From Chitinophagaceae bacterium (GTDB lineage: Bacteria; Bacteroidota; Bacteroidia; Chitinophagales; Chitinophagaceae), in contig JADJPV010000003.1 of assembly GCA_016713085.1 (NCBI GenBank), positions 1 to 42,482 on the forward strand: a stretch of 42,482 nucleotides of DNA, read 5' to 3'. The notes beneath the pieces are model-generated. The model was not told the origin of the DNA, made no database searches, and saw only the letters and a list, made by a program, of their open reading frames with translations. Positions 28,935 through 41,361 of this stretch are shown one piece after another (positions within the stretch are counted from its first letter, which is position 1; every line of letters starts with the position of its first letter). The translations under genes were made by a program, and so were the position numbers.

Positions 28935-28938
28935 TAAG

Positions 28939-29585
28939 ACCTAAACTTATGAACCGAATTATATTAGCCGATGATCATAGTTTTGTGCGTTTGGGGGTTG
29001 ATCCAGATATTGAAAGATGAATATCCTTCAGCCATAATACATGAAGTGGCCGATGGAGAATCATTGGTAAAAGAAGTTACACAGCAGGATTGGGACCTTG
29101 TTATTTCCGACTTAGATATGCCGGGCCGCAGTGGACTGGAAGCATTGCAGCAGATAAAACTCATTAAGCCCGACCTGCCTGTTTTAATTCTCAGCATTTA
29201 CCCGGAAGACCTGTATGCTGTGAGGGCATTAAAAGCCGGAGCTTCGGGCTATCTCAACAAAAATGCTGCTCCTTATGAACTGATCAAAGCCATTCAGCGG
29301 ATTGCCATGGGCAAAAAATATATTACCAACGAAATTGCAGAACGGTTACTGGCGCAGAAAACAGATAAACAGCCGCATGAATTACTGTCGAACCGTGAAT
29401 TTGAAATCTTTAAACTTCTCGCCATTGGCAAATCCATTTCGCAGATAGCTGAATCGCTTTCTTTAGCTTCCACCACCATCAGCACCAACCGCAGCAGAAT
29501 TATGGAAAAGCTCCATCTTTCAAGCAATGCCGAACTTGCCCGCTATGCCATTACCCACCAGATTATTTCTGATATTGACCTGTAA
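28939..29585 (+). CDS. NarL/FixJ-type response regulator (one frame break)
   Basis: About 216 residues. The acidic pair LADDH (D8/D9) is at the start, followed by a break near 28990. Phospho-acceptor Asp54 (VISDLDMPGRSG) and KAGASGYLNK follow. The C-terminus is a LuxR-type helix-turn-helix (LSNREFEIFKLLAIGKSISQ, IAESLSLASTTISTNRSRIM). It begins four bases after the kinase stop, so the pair forms a two-component unit. The targets are unknown. Confidence 0.9.
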
Positions 29586-29737
29586 CTGCAAACCTCCTCT
29601 AAACAGCAGTATGCACTTGATCTTATTGTAGCCAAACAACTACACGCCGAACTGTGATCCTTCTATCTATATATTCAATTCTTCACTATTTTTTAATTCA
29701 TTGATTTAAAAGTGCTTTGCAGTAAGAAAACTACCTT

Positions 29738-30118
29738 ATGGTTATCACGATTCTTGGCAGCTCAAAGCATATCAGCAACCGGATTGTTGAGCTGATTGAT
29801 GAAACCAATAAAGGTGTTTCCTTTCACAACTGTTTTACATATGCCGAAGCGATTGACTGCCTGAGCAAACAGAAAACAGATGTAGTGTTACTTGATTTTG
29901 ATTTTGAAGGAAACAAGGCATTTGATCTGCTGAAAAAAATCCGGGAGTATTCAGCTGAAACAGTGGTGATGGTTTTGTTCAATTTGGCAAGCGATTTCAG
30001 CATGAAGCAGTTGAGAGACAGTGGGGCTGATTACTTATTTGATAAATACAATGACTTTGAAAAAATAGCACCCGTTATCAACGCTATCAATAAACGGGCA
30101 ACGAATAAAATCCTGTGA
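29738..30118 (+). CDS. Stand-alone divergent receiver domain
   Basis: 126 residues, receiver fold only. Phospho-acceptor Asp53 in VVLLDFDFEG and Lys103 in LFDKY are present. The acidic pair near residues 7-9 is replaced by GSS (ITILGSSKH), so metal binding is impaired or different. No output domain. It may act as a phosphate sink or adaptor between the two kinases. The stop TGA (30116-30118) overlaps a possible GTG start of the next gene at 30115. Confidence 0.85.
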   Translation: MVITILGSSKHISNRIVELIDETNKGVSFHNCFTYAEAIDCLSKQKTDVVLLDFDFEGNKAFDLLKKIREYSAETVVMVLFNLASDFSMKQLRDSGADYLFDKYNDFEKIAPVINAINKRATNKIL

Positions 30119-33100
30119 TAAAACGAAACAAGCATATACAGTTGAAGAGTAAAGTGGGGTTGGATTAGCAGTAAAAGGATTTCCTCTGTATATGCTGTTT
30201 TTTTCACTTTTGCTGCCGGGTGCAGCTATCTACCATTTAATCACAAAAAACAACTGGCTTAAGAAAGAATACAGCAAACAGGAGGTGTATGTACAGCAGA
30301 AAGATGCATTTGAAAAGCTTGGCCTGTATACGAAGACGGTTGAAAGTAACAGCCGTGGGTATGCACTTACCGGTAATGAACAATTTCTCCGCAATTTTAA
30401 TATTCTCTTTGATTCCATCAACAGTGTCGGTTTGCAGATTAAGGCTTCGGCAATAACTGATGAAACAATTGCTTTTTCCTATGCAAACTCGACAGCTTTA
30501 TTGATGAGAAGATTCGGTTTCTTCAAAAGTAAATACCCTCACAGCACAGAACAGGGATTCAGCTCTATTATTCTTTTCCGGCACAGAGGGCTTCAACTTA
30601 TCTGATTCCATCAGCATATACAGCGGGGTAATCTTTCAGGAAGTTCAATCAACAGATCAGTGAATCAAAGACCAGCTTTTTGGCAGGTAAAGGATACCAA
30701 CAACAAAATTGCTTACAGCAGTCTTGCTGCTGCTCTTTTACTGATTGTTGTTTCGTTTTATTTGTTGCTGCGTGAAAACATCCGCACCAAAGGGATCAGC
30801 AAAGAGCTGGAAATGCAGAAAGAAAGATACCGTACCACGCTGAGCAGTATGGCAGAAGGGGTGATTACAACTGATAAGGATGGCGGAATTGTTTACATGA
30901 ATCCTGCTGCAGAACAGATTACCGGCTGGAATAAACAGGAAGCAGAAAACAGACCGCTTCAACAGGTATATGACGTATCGGTTGAATCAACCGGGTTGTC
31001 TGTTACAAACATTGTAAGCCGCATTTTAAAAGAAGGCGTACCAATAGAACTGGAAAATAATACAGGGAAGGTTTATTGATGTAAACAGCAGCGGCTGTGC
31101 TATGATGGGGTACACAAAAGAAGAAGTTCTTCATCTGAATTTAAGTGATATCACACCACTGGAATATATTAACAAGATGCCCATCAATATGAATGACCTG
31201 ATGAGCGGGAAAATATTGCTGGTTGAGAGACAATACCAGCGTAAAGACGGCACAAGATTTTATGCAGAAGCGAGTGCGAAGCTGATTGCAGGCGGAAAGA
31301 TACAGTCGATTGTGAGAGATATTACACAGCGCAAAAAAGCAGAGGAAGAACTGAAACAAAGTGAAGAAAGATACCGGTTATTTATTGAGCAGGCAACGGA
31401 TGGTGTTCTTGTTTATTCGTATGACGGAACCATTCATGATTTTAATACAGCCGCCTATAAACAAACAGGTTATACTAGAGAAGAATTTAGGAACACTGAA
31501 ACTGCAGGATCTTCTTTTTGATGAACCCGTTATTGTTAACTCAGAAGTGGTGGCAAGAGTAAAAGCAGGTGAACAGGTTTTATTTACCAGGAAGTTGAAA
31601 CGAAAAGACGGGGCAGTTGCAGAAATAGAAATCAATTCGAGAATGCTGAGTGATGGCCGTGTTCTTGCTTTTGTACGTGACATTACCGAACGGAAAAAAG
31701 CAGAAGTACAAATCAGGAATATTTCAGAACGTCTTTCATTAGCAACCCGTTCAGCTAAGATTGGCATCTGGGAAAGAGATTTGGTTCTTCAGCAACTGCT
31801 ATGGGACGACAGGATGTATGAACTGTACGAAAAAGATTCAGCCTTACCCGGCGCGGTGTAAACAGGGATATTACCGATCGTAAAATGGCCGGATTGCATT
31901 TAGCAGAATCGGAAAGAAAGCTCCGTCATGTTTTGTCGAGTTCATCAGATAGTTTTTATGTACTGGATAAAAATTATACAGTAACCCTGATCAATAAATC
32001 TGCATCAGCCAATCTTGAAAAAGCCTGGGGAAAACCTGTAACTGTAGGTACAAATATTCTTCCGCTGATTCCGGATGAGCAGGATGAACCTGTAAGAGAA
32101 ACCCTGGCAAAGGTATTTGCCGGCGAAAAGGTTGAATACGAGCTGCAGCTTTCTATTGCCGGTTTGCCTGAATGGGTGCTGGTAAATTATATGCCGGTAA
32201 AAGATGGAAAAGGAGTTATTACCGGAGCCTATATTTCAACGAAGGATATTACCGAAAAGAAACAATCGGAAATAAATTTACAGAAAGCCCTTAACCGTTA
32301 TAATATTCTTGCCAAAGCAACCAGTGATACCGTTTGGGATTGGGATATGCATACACAAATGATGCGTTACAATGAAGGCATCACTACCATGTTTGGTTAT
32401 GAAAAATCAGTAGTGGAAAATATTCCTGACTGGTGGAAACAGAATATACATCCGGATGATCTTGGAACTGTATCTGAATTACTGAATGAAGTTTTTCTCA
32501 CAAACAAACAAAACATTCAGCTTGATTACCGTTACCGTTGTGCTGATGGCGGCTATAAATATATTTTTGACCGTGCTTTTGTGTTATACGATGACAGGGG
32601 CAAACCAAGCCGCATCATCGGTGCTATGCAGGATGTTACGTATGAAAAAGAAGAAGAAATCCGTATTTCAAAAGCTATTGTAGATGCACAGGAATCAGAA
32701 AGGCAACAGCTTGGTATGGAGCTGCACGATAATGTAAACCAGATATTATCGGTATCGCTATTATACCTGGGTATTGCCAGGCAGCATCAAAAAAATGAAA
32801 CGGTATTTGCTGAAACCCTCGACACCTGTAAAAAACATATATCGGATGCAATTGATGAAATACGGAAGCTGAGCCATCAGCTTACGCCAGCTTCAAAAGA
32901 TAATCTTTCATTTAAAGATGTGTTTCAGTCACTGATTGAATCTTTAACCTCGAATTGCAGCATAGCTGTTCATCTTCATTTTGATGATTTTGAACAGGAA
33001 CGGGTGGGTATTGAAATCCAGACCGCTTTGTACCGGATTTTGCAGGAGCAGATGAATAATATTTTTAAGCATGCTGCCGCAGATACTGTTGAAATAGATG

Positions 33101-33288
33101 TGATGGTCATTGAGAATACAATCAGTTTGCGCATTGCTGATAATGGAAAAGGGTTCGACACAAAATCGGTAAGCAAGGGAATTGGTCTGGGAAATATCAA
33201 ACGCAGGGCGGAAATGAATGGCGGAAAATTCAGCTGTTATTCAATCCCCGGGCATGGGTGTGAGGTTACGGTCAGTATCCCTCTTTAA
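30115..33288 (+). CDS. CHASE3/multi-PAS HisKA_3 sensor histidine kinase (several frame breaks)
   Basis: Begins near a GTG overlapping the receiver stop, then LYMLFFSLLLPGAAIYHLIT (first membrane helix). A CHASE3-like segment (GLYTKTVESNSRGYALTGNE) is followed by a second helix at 30700-30760 (LAAALLLIVVSFYLLL). PAS domains then run to about 32650, ending in the PAS_3 block MRYNEGITTMFGYEKS...HPDD. The kinase core is HisKA_3 (GMELHDNVNQIL) and a HATPase with IADNGKGFD and GIGLGNIKRRAEMNGG, to TAA at 33288. Breaks occur near 30160, 30590, 31075, 31480 and 31860. The exact start is uncertain; length about 1060 residues. The adjacent response regulators are likely partners. Confidence 0.85.
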
Positions 33289-33299
33289 GATTCAAGTAA

Positions 33300-33340
33300 A
33301 TATTTATTAATAATGCTCCGTTAATTGCGGTTTTTTTTAT
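33300..33340. terminator. Weak terminator between convergent genes
   Basis: CCG-TTAATTG-CGG followed by eight T, after the kinase stop and before the stop of the minus-strand NamZ gene. The stem is short, so confidence is moderate. Confidence 0.45.
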
Positions 33341-34496
33341 TTATACAACAAAAACGGTTTCATCTTCTGTTCCCATTCGGTTGCAATATTTGTTTCAATA
33401 TAATTTCCCTGTTTCAGTTTTGTAAATGCATGTTGAACGCCCAGCAGTTTATCTAAATGAGCAATGCCGGTTGGATTTGCATTGGTGGTATATAATCGCT
33501 CTTCAACAAAATCAGGGTGAAGCTGAATAATTGCCTGCACTAAAGCTATTCCGGTTTTCACCGCTGAAACTATTTTGCCTCGGTGATATGCAGTTGCAAC
33601 CCGTTACAGGTTTTACCGGCATACATTCCTGCAGCAGGTTTATATATACATGTTGTAAACGCAATACCCGGAAGTTGCAACTGCTCCATTGAATGTTTAA
33701 GCTCTTCATTTTTCATCCAGGGCGCTCCGCAGATTTGAAAAGGCAGTTCTGTTCCTCTCCCTTCATTTATATTAATTCCTTCAAGCAATCCAGTGCCAGG
33801 ATAAAGCAGAGCGGTCTCAATTTGCTGTATGGCAGGAGAGGTTGGCGTAAAGAAAAAATCTGCCACAGCTGTTTCTGTTCGTTTGTAATACTGCGTTTTT
33901 ATAACTTCAATATTTAATGCGCTGATTTTTGTTGCGGCAAAGTATAAAGCAGGATTCGCCCAATGTGCAACTGTGTTTGACTGGAATATTCCATCTGCCG
34001 ATAAAGGATGAACAGGTTTGTTCATCAAGAAAAGGTCCTTCTGTTTTTGAAAGTTCTGCACCAATGGGATTCGGTCTGTCTAATACAACAAATGGTTTTT
34101 GATTGGCTGCACATGCTTCCATTACATGTGTCATGGTCCAGAGATAGGTATAAAAACGGCAGCCAACATCTGGTATATCAAACAATACCAAATCAACATC
34201 CTGAAAGTCTTCTGCTGTTGGCGCTAACCTGTTTCCATATAAACTGACGACGGGCAACTCGTTACTGTATCGGTAATATTTTGCTGAAAAGCGCCATCAT
34301 CACCCATAGTTGTAATACCATGCTCCGGTGAAAAGATGATTGTGATGTTAAAGCCGTTCTTCAATAAAGTAACACGGCTCAACTCGCCCGTTGATGTGGT
34401 GGCAGCATTGTTGGTAACAAATGCAATGCGTTTGTGTTTATATACAGCAGTTTGCTGCAGTAAAACATCGATACCGTATTGAAGTGGAAGCTTCAT
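33337..34496 (-). CDS. namZ: NamZ/DUF1343 exo-beta-N-acetylmuramidase family protein (frames broken)
   Basis: About 386 residues in four pieces with breaks near 34250, 33960 and 33570. The conserved signature blocks appear in order: RIAFVTNNAATTSTGE, IIFSPEHGI, DLVLFDIPDVGCRFYTYLWT, FVVLDRPNPIG, and a C-terminal TGIALVQAII. The FSPEHG Glu and the DI.DVG.RFYTY block are family hallmarks. NamZ releases terminal MurNAc from peptidoglycan fragments, in cell-wall recycling. It starts without a signal peptide at ATG 34496, which may be true or due to a missing base. It shares the strand with asmA, 31 bases away. Confidence 0.85.
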
Positions 34497-34527
34497 TGCT
34501 GCACAAATGTAAGTGCTGAAGGTGTTC

Positions 34528-37322
34528 TCAGTTCTGCTGTTTGTTTTTATCGGTTGCTTCGGACGCTTCTTTTATCTTCTTCATCGGCCCCTCTTCATCA
34601 AGTCCGCCCTCTTTTTTCCACGGCCCAACCGCACAAGTGGTTTTTCCTGCGTACCTGTAACGGTTAACGGAATACCGAGGATACCAAAGGGTGGCAAACC
34701 AAGACGAACTTTTAAATTCAAACGCCCATCGAAACCAATCTGCCCTTCAAAACGAGGACGGAAGCCCGCCACCCGGAGCTTAACCTTCTGCAGGTTAATG
34801 ATGTTATTGGCAATGGTTGTTTTTAATTCAATGGTTTGTTTGGAGAGATCAGGATTATCAACTGCGTCCTTCCCTGTTTTTTTACTGATTGCGCTGAATA
34901 ATTTATAACCGCTGATGTTTGCGTTTTTAATACTTACCGTGCCGCCCCCCTTTAAACTTTTTGTTACAGGATATAAACTGTCGTTGAGCATTCCGTTTAA
35001 TGTATAATCAATGGAAACCTGTCCTTTTACTTTTGCTGCACTGGTAAGCATTTCACGGAAGAGCTGTATTTCTTTGTATGCTTTCTGTATGTCGAATTCT
35101 TTTGCATTGATATGATAACTGAACAATGCCTGCATGTTGTTAACGGGAGCATAAGTTGCCTCATGTTCACCGGTGCACCAACTATTGTAAACGCTGATTT
35201 GCTGATTTTAAGGTTGCCGTTTTTTATACCAGCATCTGCAATCCAGTTATGAATAGTTAAACCGTTATAATCAACTTTATCAACAGCAGCATGAAACTGA
35301 AAATCTAAATTGGCAGGAATGATGATTACTCCGGTTGCTGTTTCAGCAGGAGTTGTATTTGCTTTTTTGCGGATGTGTTTGCTGCAGTGCTGTCTGTTGT
35401 ACTCATGAATTCTGTATGAGAATTTGCTTACCTGTTAAAGACAGGTCTCCCTGCAGAGGAGCATCCTTCTTCATGATATAATTAATGATGTTGCCGAATG
35501 TTCCTTTGAGAGAAACAGTGTTGCTGAGATACATGCATCACAAACCGATCAGCCTTTAGCTGATCGTTGTTAATATGAAAAAGACCTGAGCTGATTAAAA
35601 AACTGTTTGGGAAACAGGGTGTACGGAGGTTGACCTGCCTGATCTCAATGCTTCCCTTGTTATTGAGCTGATCATAACGTCCTGCAACTGCATCAGCCTG
35701 TGTACCGCTTAATGACAGATCGGTTTTTTAATAAATCCATTTATATCATACCCCTCTATTGCAAAGAGATATAGTTTACCGATGTTGACTGCCTTTGGAA
35801 CTGATGGTATAAACAAGGTTGTCGAAATTTTACATCAGCAGTCAATGTAAACGGCTGGCCTTCGAACTGAAGTGAAAGCGGTTTATTTTTTTACCTGCAC
35901 TTCTGCTGGTGCCTTACCTATAATGATGTTGGATCTACATCAATATCCGTGATGGGTTGTGGATAGTAATTTGTTTGAAGAACTCCTTTCTTCCACTGAA
36001 CTGCGGCGTTCATCAATGGATACTGATTCTGTGCCGGGTTATGGATTCCGATGAAATTTGCCTGCAACTGCAAAAACCTTTACATCTATTCCTGCTGTTT
36101 TCGCAGGTCAAGAATCTTTGCCCATTTTCAACATCAGCCGCCACCTGCACCGATCCTTTGATGGATGGTTTGCTCAATCCTTTTGTTTCAAAAGATGCCT
36201 TTACATAATCTTTACCAAGCCAGGCGTTCAATGTATCAGCACCTATGATCATTTTTCCTTGTATTCAGTTCGGTAATACAAAATGAAAGTTCAGATACAG
36301 ATCTAGGATTTTTTCTTTCACCGCTGTTGTAGCAAAAGAACCTTTTGCTCACTTTCACATTGAAGTTAGATCGGGCATGCGGTTTTCACTGCAATAAAAT
36401 CGCCTTTCAGAGATGCGCCCATTTCAATTTTACCGCCCACATCTGTTTTATCGAGCCATGTTGCAGAGCCGGGGCAAAGCAGTAAAACAGGTTTTCAAAT
36501 TCTGTTGATGGAGTTTTTGCATTGAAGTCCATCCGGTAACCATTTTCAAGAAATAGGAAATGTTCCGGTATGCAACGGGCAGTTTATTAATCATCAAATC
36601 ATTTCTTCTGAAATCAAGTTTCAAGCGAATGAGTGTTGATTCTTGTGCGCAGTTTTGCATTCAGTTTTTATCGGTAAGGTACTGCTCTCCGTCATAAACG
36701 AAGTCAACACCTTCCATCCTGATCTCTGATTTAAGATTAAACACCGCTTCACTTTCCTTTACCCGGGTAATTGAAACGGTTTGCTTTGATGAGTATGAAT
36801 GGACAGGTCGTTGTATAACAGTGCGAGTCCTCGATCTGTATCCTGTCTAATTTCAATGCAGCATCAGAAGCAGCTGTCCTGTATCTGGTACCGGATGTGG
36901 TTTAGTTTCTCTTTTATAAATATTATAATTGGGTTGCCCTTCTTTACCACACAAGTACCTGTACGTTTCCACGGGTAATATAAATTTCATTGATACGGAT
37001 GGCTTTAGGAACACCGTGCTGAGGTCAACTCAAGTGCAATTTCTTTTGCCGATGCAAGTGTATCTTTTCAAAAGGAGCAGAACCGGTTAAAGAAACATCA
37101 TAGAGTGTTATCGTAAGCGAAGGGAAATGATTGAAGAAAGACAATCTTGCTTTGGAAAAATTCAGTTTATTTTCAATGGCATGGTTGGCCTAGTTTTTAA
37201 TTTTATCTGATACAAATCCGGGGAAACAGGTAGGAATTGAAAACATAAGCACCAGTATAGTGCTCAGAGTGATGCCTTATATTTTTACCTCTGAATAATA
37301 TCTTTCCTATTTTTAAACTCAC
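34528..37322 (-). CDS. AsmA-family protein (heavily frame-broken)
   Basis: About 930 residues. The N-terminal anchor (ILVLMFSIPTCFPGFVSDKI) is followed by FFNHFPSLTITLYDVSLTGS and then YITRGNVQVLV, typical of AsmA/TamB-like lipid-transport proteins. The C-terminal part (KGGGTVSIKNANISGYKLFS, VRLGLPPFGILGIPLTVTGT) matches the AsmA C-terminal domain, with a tail GPMKKIKEASEATDKNKQQN ending at TGA 34528-34530. Between, breaks occur every 30-150 bases. The start at 37322 (GTG) is the best guess, with the true start in the 37320-37400 range. Inner-membrane protein, envelope lipid transport. Confidence 0.75.
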
Positions 37323-37500
37323 TTCCTTTTTTTGAATACAGAAACGGATTGTTTTTACACGGTAAAAAAACGAGGACAATGATGGCTTCTTAGCCGCCTT
37401 ATGACTCATGCACTTTAAAGCCCGTACTGCAAAGTAACTGCATTTCAACAATTCCCGTTGCGGAAAATGGCTGAGCGGAAAAAGATTACACTGAAAAAGA

Positions 37501-38177
37501 TTATTCTTTATTCACAAACCTATAGCCCACTCCTGATTCGGTGAGCAGGTATTCAGGACGGTTGGGATCGGTTTCTATTTTGCGGCGAATCCATGCAATA
37601 AACACCCGCAGGTATTGTGATTGGTTAATAAAACTAGGCCCCATACTGCTCTTAATAAATACTGAGGGTGAGCACTTTTCCTTGTTGCGGGTAAAAACGG
37701 TGAAATTTGTACTCTTAGCAGTAAGCTTACGCTTTCATTCTTTTTTTTTCTGTTTCGCACCGCGGAATCAATTTAGGTGTTGCCCGGTTATCACCGGGTC
37801 AGTTTCTTCGGTTTTAGCACTCCGTAACGCAGAGCGGATACCGTGCGCTAAATTCACCCGTGCGGAAGGTTTGCTTAAATAATCATTGGCACCATTATCG
37901 AAAGCTTACCGATTTCCTCTTCCCTTGCTGTAACTGATAAATAATTACCGGATTTGTATACCATTGCCTCAGCTCCTGCAAAACTTCGTGTCCCCACTTT
38001 ATCGGGCAATCCGATATCAAGCAAAATCAGGTCCAGGATGATTGGCACGCCTATGATCAAAAGCCTCTTTTTGCTGTGGATGCTTCCTGCAACGCTGTAT
38101 TGATTTGAATGTAACAATTTCCAGCAGCCTGCGCATCTGTACTTCGCATCAATCACTAAAATTTCTGCTTTATTCAT
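37501..38177 (-). CDS. kdpE: OmpR/KdpE-type response regulator (frames broken)
   Basis: Reads MNKAEILVID at the start, LILLDIGLPD (phospho-acceptor block), and at the end YLRVFIAWIRRKIETDPNRP, EYLLTESGVGYRFVNKE. This ending, TESGVGYRF, is that of KdpE-like winged-helix regulators. About 226 residues, with breaks in nearly every 60 bases. The start ATG (38177) overlaps the kinase stop (TGA of CATGA), so the two are translationally coupled. Regulates potassium uptake in related systems. Confidence 0.8.
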
Positions 38178-39290
38178 GGCTGTTGTTTCAGGGGTTGAAC
38201 CTTCTGCCGGTATCTGAATGCTGAACTTTGCCGCCTGTTATTTGTTCTGTGGCTGCACTGTACCGTCAAGTGCCTCAGTAAATCCTTTTACAATAGAAAG
38301 CCCAAGACCTGTGCCGCTTCCCTATTGCATCTTTCACCGGTAAAACTTCGAAAGACATAATGCATTTCTTCTTCGGGGAATCCATTTCCATTGTCTTCTT
38401 CCTACCTTGCAGCAGCAATTGACGCTGGCGGTGAAGCTGTTACAACAATCAGGCTGTCTGCATCGGCATTCTTTCATTTTGCCGCATTCATTAATAAATT
38501 TACAGCACTTGTTCCAGTATTCCTTTCTGTTTTCACTAATGGCAGTGCAGGATTAGATTGATTTCAATACGCCGTGCAGTATATCTCTCTTCTTCCACTC
38601 TCCTGGTTACTTCATACAGCAGCTCGCCAACATCACACCAGTCTTTTTGGGTTGCAGAAATCCGTTCTATTCTTGACATGTTGAGCAGGTTTTCTACCTG
38701 CCTATTTAACCTGAAAGAAGCTTCTGGCAATTTCATCTTACCAGTTGCTTTTATTATCTGCTGTAAGGTTTTCATTTTCTGCCTGCAGATTATCGGTTAC
38801 CAATGATGGCAGCAATGGGTGTTTTTAATTCATGCGATAAGGAATTAAACAGTGTATTGTACATTTCACTGCATTGATTTTTCCTTTCGTTGCTCGCCAG
38901 TTTTTCAATCTGTTTCTGTTTTATAAGTGAGCACAGCATTCACCATTAGCAACGATAAAAGACATAATCCAGCAGAATAGCATCTTCTACTGGAAGAAAC
39001 TTTTATGAATGTTAGTAAATGCGGTGGTATGAAAAAAGGAAATCTGAGATAAAGGCAGATAATGCTGCAAGCAATTAATACCGAAGTGTATTCGCCAAAG
39101 GAAACAGCAATAATAGAAACAGTTACAAGCAGAACCAAAGCTGATACACGTAACCCATATAAGGTGTGAGTGCACAACAAACGGCAGCAACAAGAAGTAC
39201 CAGCACAATACTGTATAAATATTGTTTCCATGGTTCTATTTTCCGCAAAGAATTCGCATATGCTGTATTCTGTTGCAAATGTAGCCTGCA
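38174..39290 (-). CDS. KdpD-like sensor histidine kinase with DUF4118 membrane domain (frames broken)
   Basis: The N-terminal part contains hydrophobic helices (YLYSIVLVLLVAAVCCALTP; VSALVLLVTVSIIAVSFGEY) that fit the four-helix DUF4118 block of KdpD. It is followed by a kinase with LNRQVENLLNMSRI and a G2 box GTGLGLSIVKGFTEAL. No KdpD USP-like cytoplasmic N-domain is seen in the available sequence, so it is a short KdpD-type kinase. Start and exact length (~370 residues) uncertain because of dense breaks. Partner of the KdpE-like regulator downstream. Confidence 0.7.
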
Positions 39291-39410
39291 TAGCTATGCT
39301 TTACACAAAAACCCGTATAAAGATTTTATAAGATTTGTTCTGCTTACAACGTTATGCATGCTTTGATGAAACTCCGTTATAATTTTATCGCTTCATCATT
39401 TTCTTTTGAA

Positions 39411-41361
39411 ATGAATCTTTCATAACAAAGTAACTGCAGCAGGATTTGATTGCTTTGACGAATTATTTTCGGTGACATTGGAACATCTCCTTTATACGTA
39501 CTCAATGCAATTACGAATGGAAAACTGGTTACAGAAGAACTGATTATCGGCGCCCTTTCCTGTATCATCTGGACGTTGACGCTGCAGACAACGGGTTAAG
39601 TATGTTATCCCACCTTGCGTGCAGACATAAAGGAGAGGGGTGGAATTCCTACTCTTCTCACTGGTGCGAAGAAGAAAAGTGGCGCTGGTGATTCCTGCTA
39701 TGGCAGGTGGTGCAGCAATGGCTTGCTGATGGAATGATTACTCCGCCCATTTCTGTAACATCAACCATTGAAGGCCTGAAACAGTACACGCATTTGCAAG
39801 TATCAGTCAGCAAACAATTATCTACATTGTTATCGGCATTCTTTTCTGTTTTATTTTTTGTGCAGCAGTTTGGTACAGAATTTATTGGCCGTTTCTTTGG
39901 TCCCATTAGCTCACCTGGTTTCTGATGCTGGCAGTACTGGGATTATTTCAGCTCTTTGACGAACCGGCTGTGTTGAAAGCCTTTAATCCTTACTATGCCA
40001 TTAAATTGCTCAGCACTTATCCTAAGGGGTTTTATATTTTGGGGGCAAGTATTCTCTGCACAACAGGAGCAGAGGCTTTGTATTCAGATCTTGGTCATTG
40101 CGGTAAGTGGAATATCCGTTACTCCTGGATAGGTAAAACCTGTTTGGTTCCTAAACCACTTGGGCCAGAGGCATGGCTGCTCCATCATTACAATGGGGTA
40201 ATCATCACATCAGGAATTAATTGAAAAAGGATTCAATCCGTTTTACGGCATCATGCCTTTCCTGGTTTTTATATTGCGGTTGGTAACGCAACCGCTGCAA
40301 CCATCATTGCCAGTCAGGGCATTAATTTCCGGATCGTTTACCTTGGTGAGCGAGGCTATGCGTTTTGAACCTCTCTACAAAGATGAAAATCAATTATCCT
40401 ACCGAAACAAAAGGCCAGTTGTTTTTACCAGCCGTTAACCTCTTACTGTTTGTTGGAAGAAGTTGGCATAACCCTCCTATTTTAAAAGCAACCAATATAT
40501 GGAAGCAGCTTATGGTCTGGCCATCACTGCCACCATGATTGCAACTTCCATTTTATTTACAATTACCTTGTGCTGCACCGCTGGCTCCGTTTTGGGTTTA
40601 GGTACCTGGCCGTATATCTTACAATTTGAGATCAGTTTTTTTATCGCCAACCTTGATAATTTCCTCACGGTGGTTATGTTACCCTTCTTGTTGGTGGGTT
40701 ACTGTTTGTTGTTATGTATACCTGGTACAGGGCAAGAAAAATTAAAAACTGCTATGTTGAATTTGTAAGGCTGGATGATTATGTTCTCAAGATTCAGGAA
40801 TTGAGTAACGACTCAAGTATTCCGAAATATAATACACACCTGGTGGTCCCACAAGTGCCAACATTCTAAAAGAGATTGAACACAAAGTGATTTACTCCAT
40901 GTTAAACCGTATGCCTTAAAGAGCTGATATCTATTGGCTGGTGCATGTTGATACAATGGATGATCCATATACAAAAAGAGTATGAAGTAACACATATAAT
41001 TCCCAATGAAATCATACGTGTAGATTTCAGATTAGGCTTCCGGGTACAACCCCGTATACATCAGTTGTTTAGAAAAGTTGTATGAAGAGCTAGTTGCTAA
41101 TAAAGAGGTGAATGTAACAAGCCGCTGAAAGTTTGAAGAGAAACCATGTAACAGGTAAACTTTTCTTTTTATTGTGATGGAAAAAATTTTAAGCCAGGAC
41201 AATGAACTTCCGTTGTTTGAAGAAGGCTGATTTGCGGTTCCTTTTTATATTAAAGGAAATAAGTCTTTCGGAAGAGAAAGCTTTCGGTCTTGATACCAGC
41301 AATGTAATTGTAGAAAAATTTCCGTTGATTGTTTCCCAGGCAACAGGTTTTAAAACTGTGA
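39411..41361 (+). CDS. kup: Kup-family potassium transporter (frames broken)
   Basis: Key blocks in order: FGDIGTSPLYV (broken), LADGMITPPISVTSTIEGLK, LAVLGLFQLFDEPAVLKAFN, PYYAIKLLSTYPKGFYILGA, GAEALYSDLGHCGKWNIRYS, ISGSFTLVSEAMR, MEAAYGLAITATMIATSILF, and a C-terminal EKAFGLDTSNVIVEKFPLIV. These are diagnostic of Kup, a proton-potassium symporter of the inner membrane. The likely start is ATG 39411 (MNLS...NKVTAAG), and closing an A-run puts the stop at TGA 41359-41361. About 650 residues, full length. Dense frame breaks match the rest of the right end. Confidence 0.88.

Noticed and set aside
39707..40224. Several small membrane-protein ORFs at the right end
   Set aside because: They are consecutive fragments of one Kup transporter in shifting frames.
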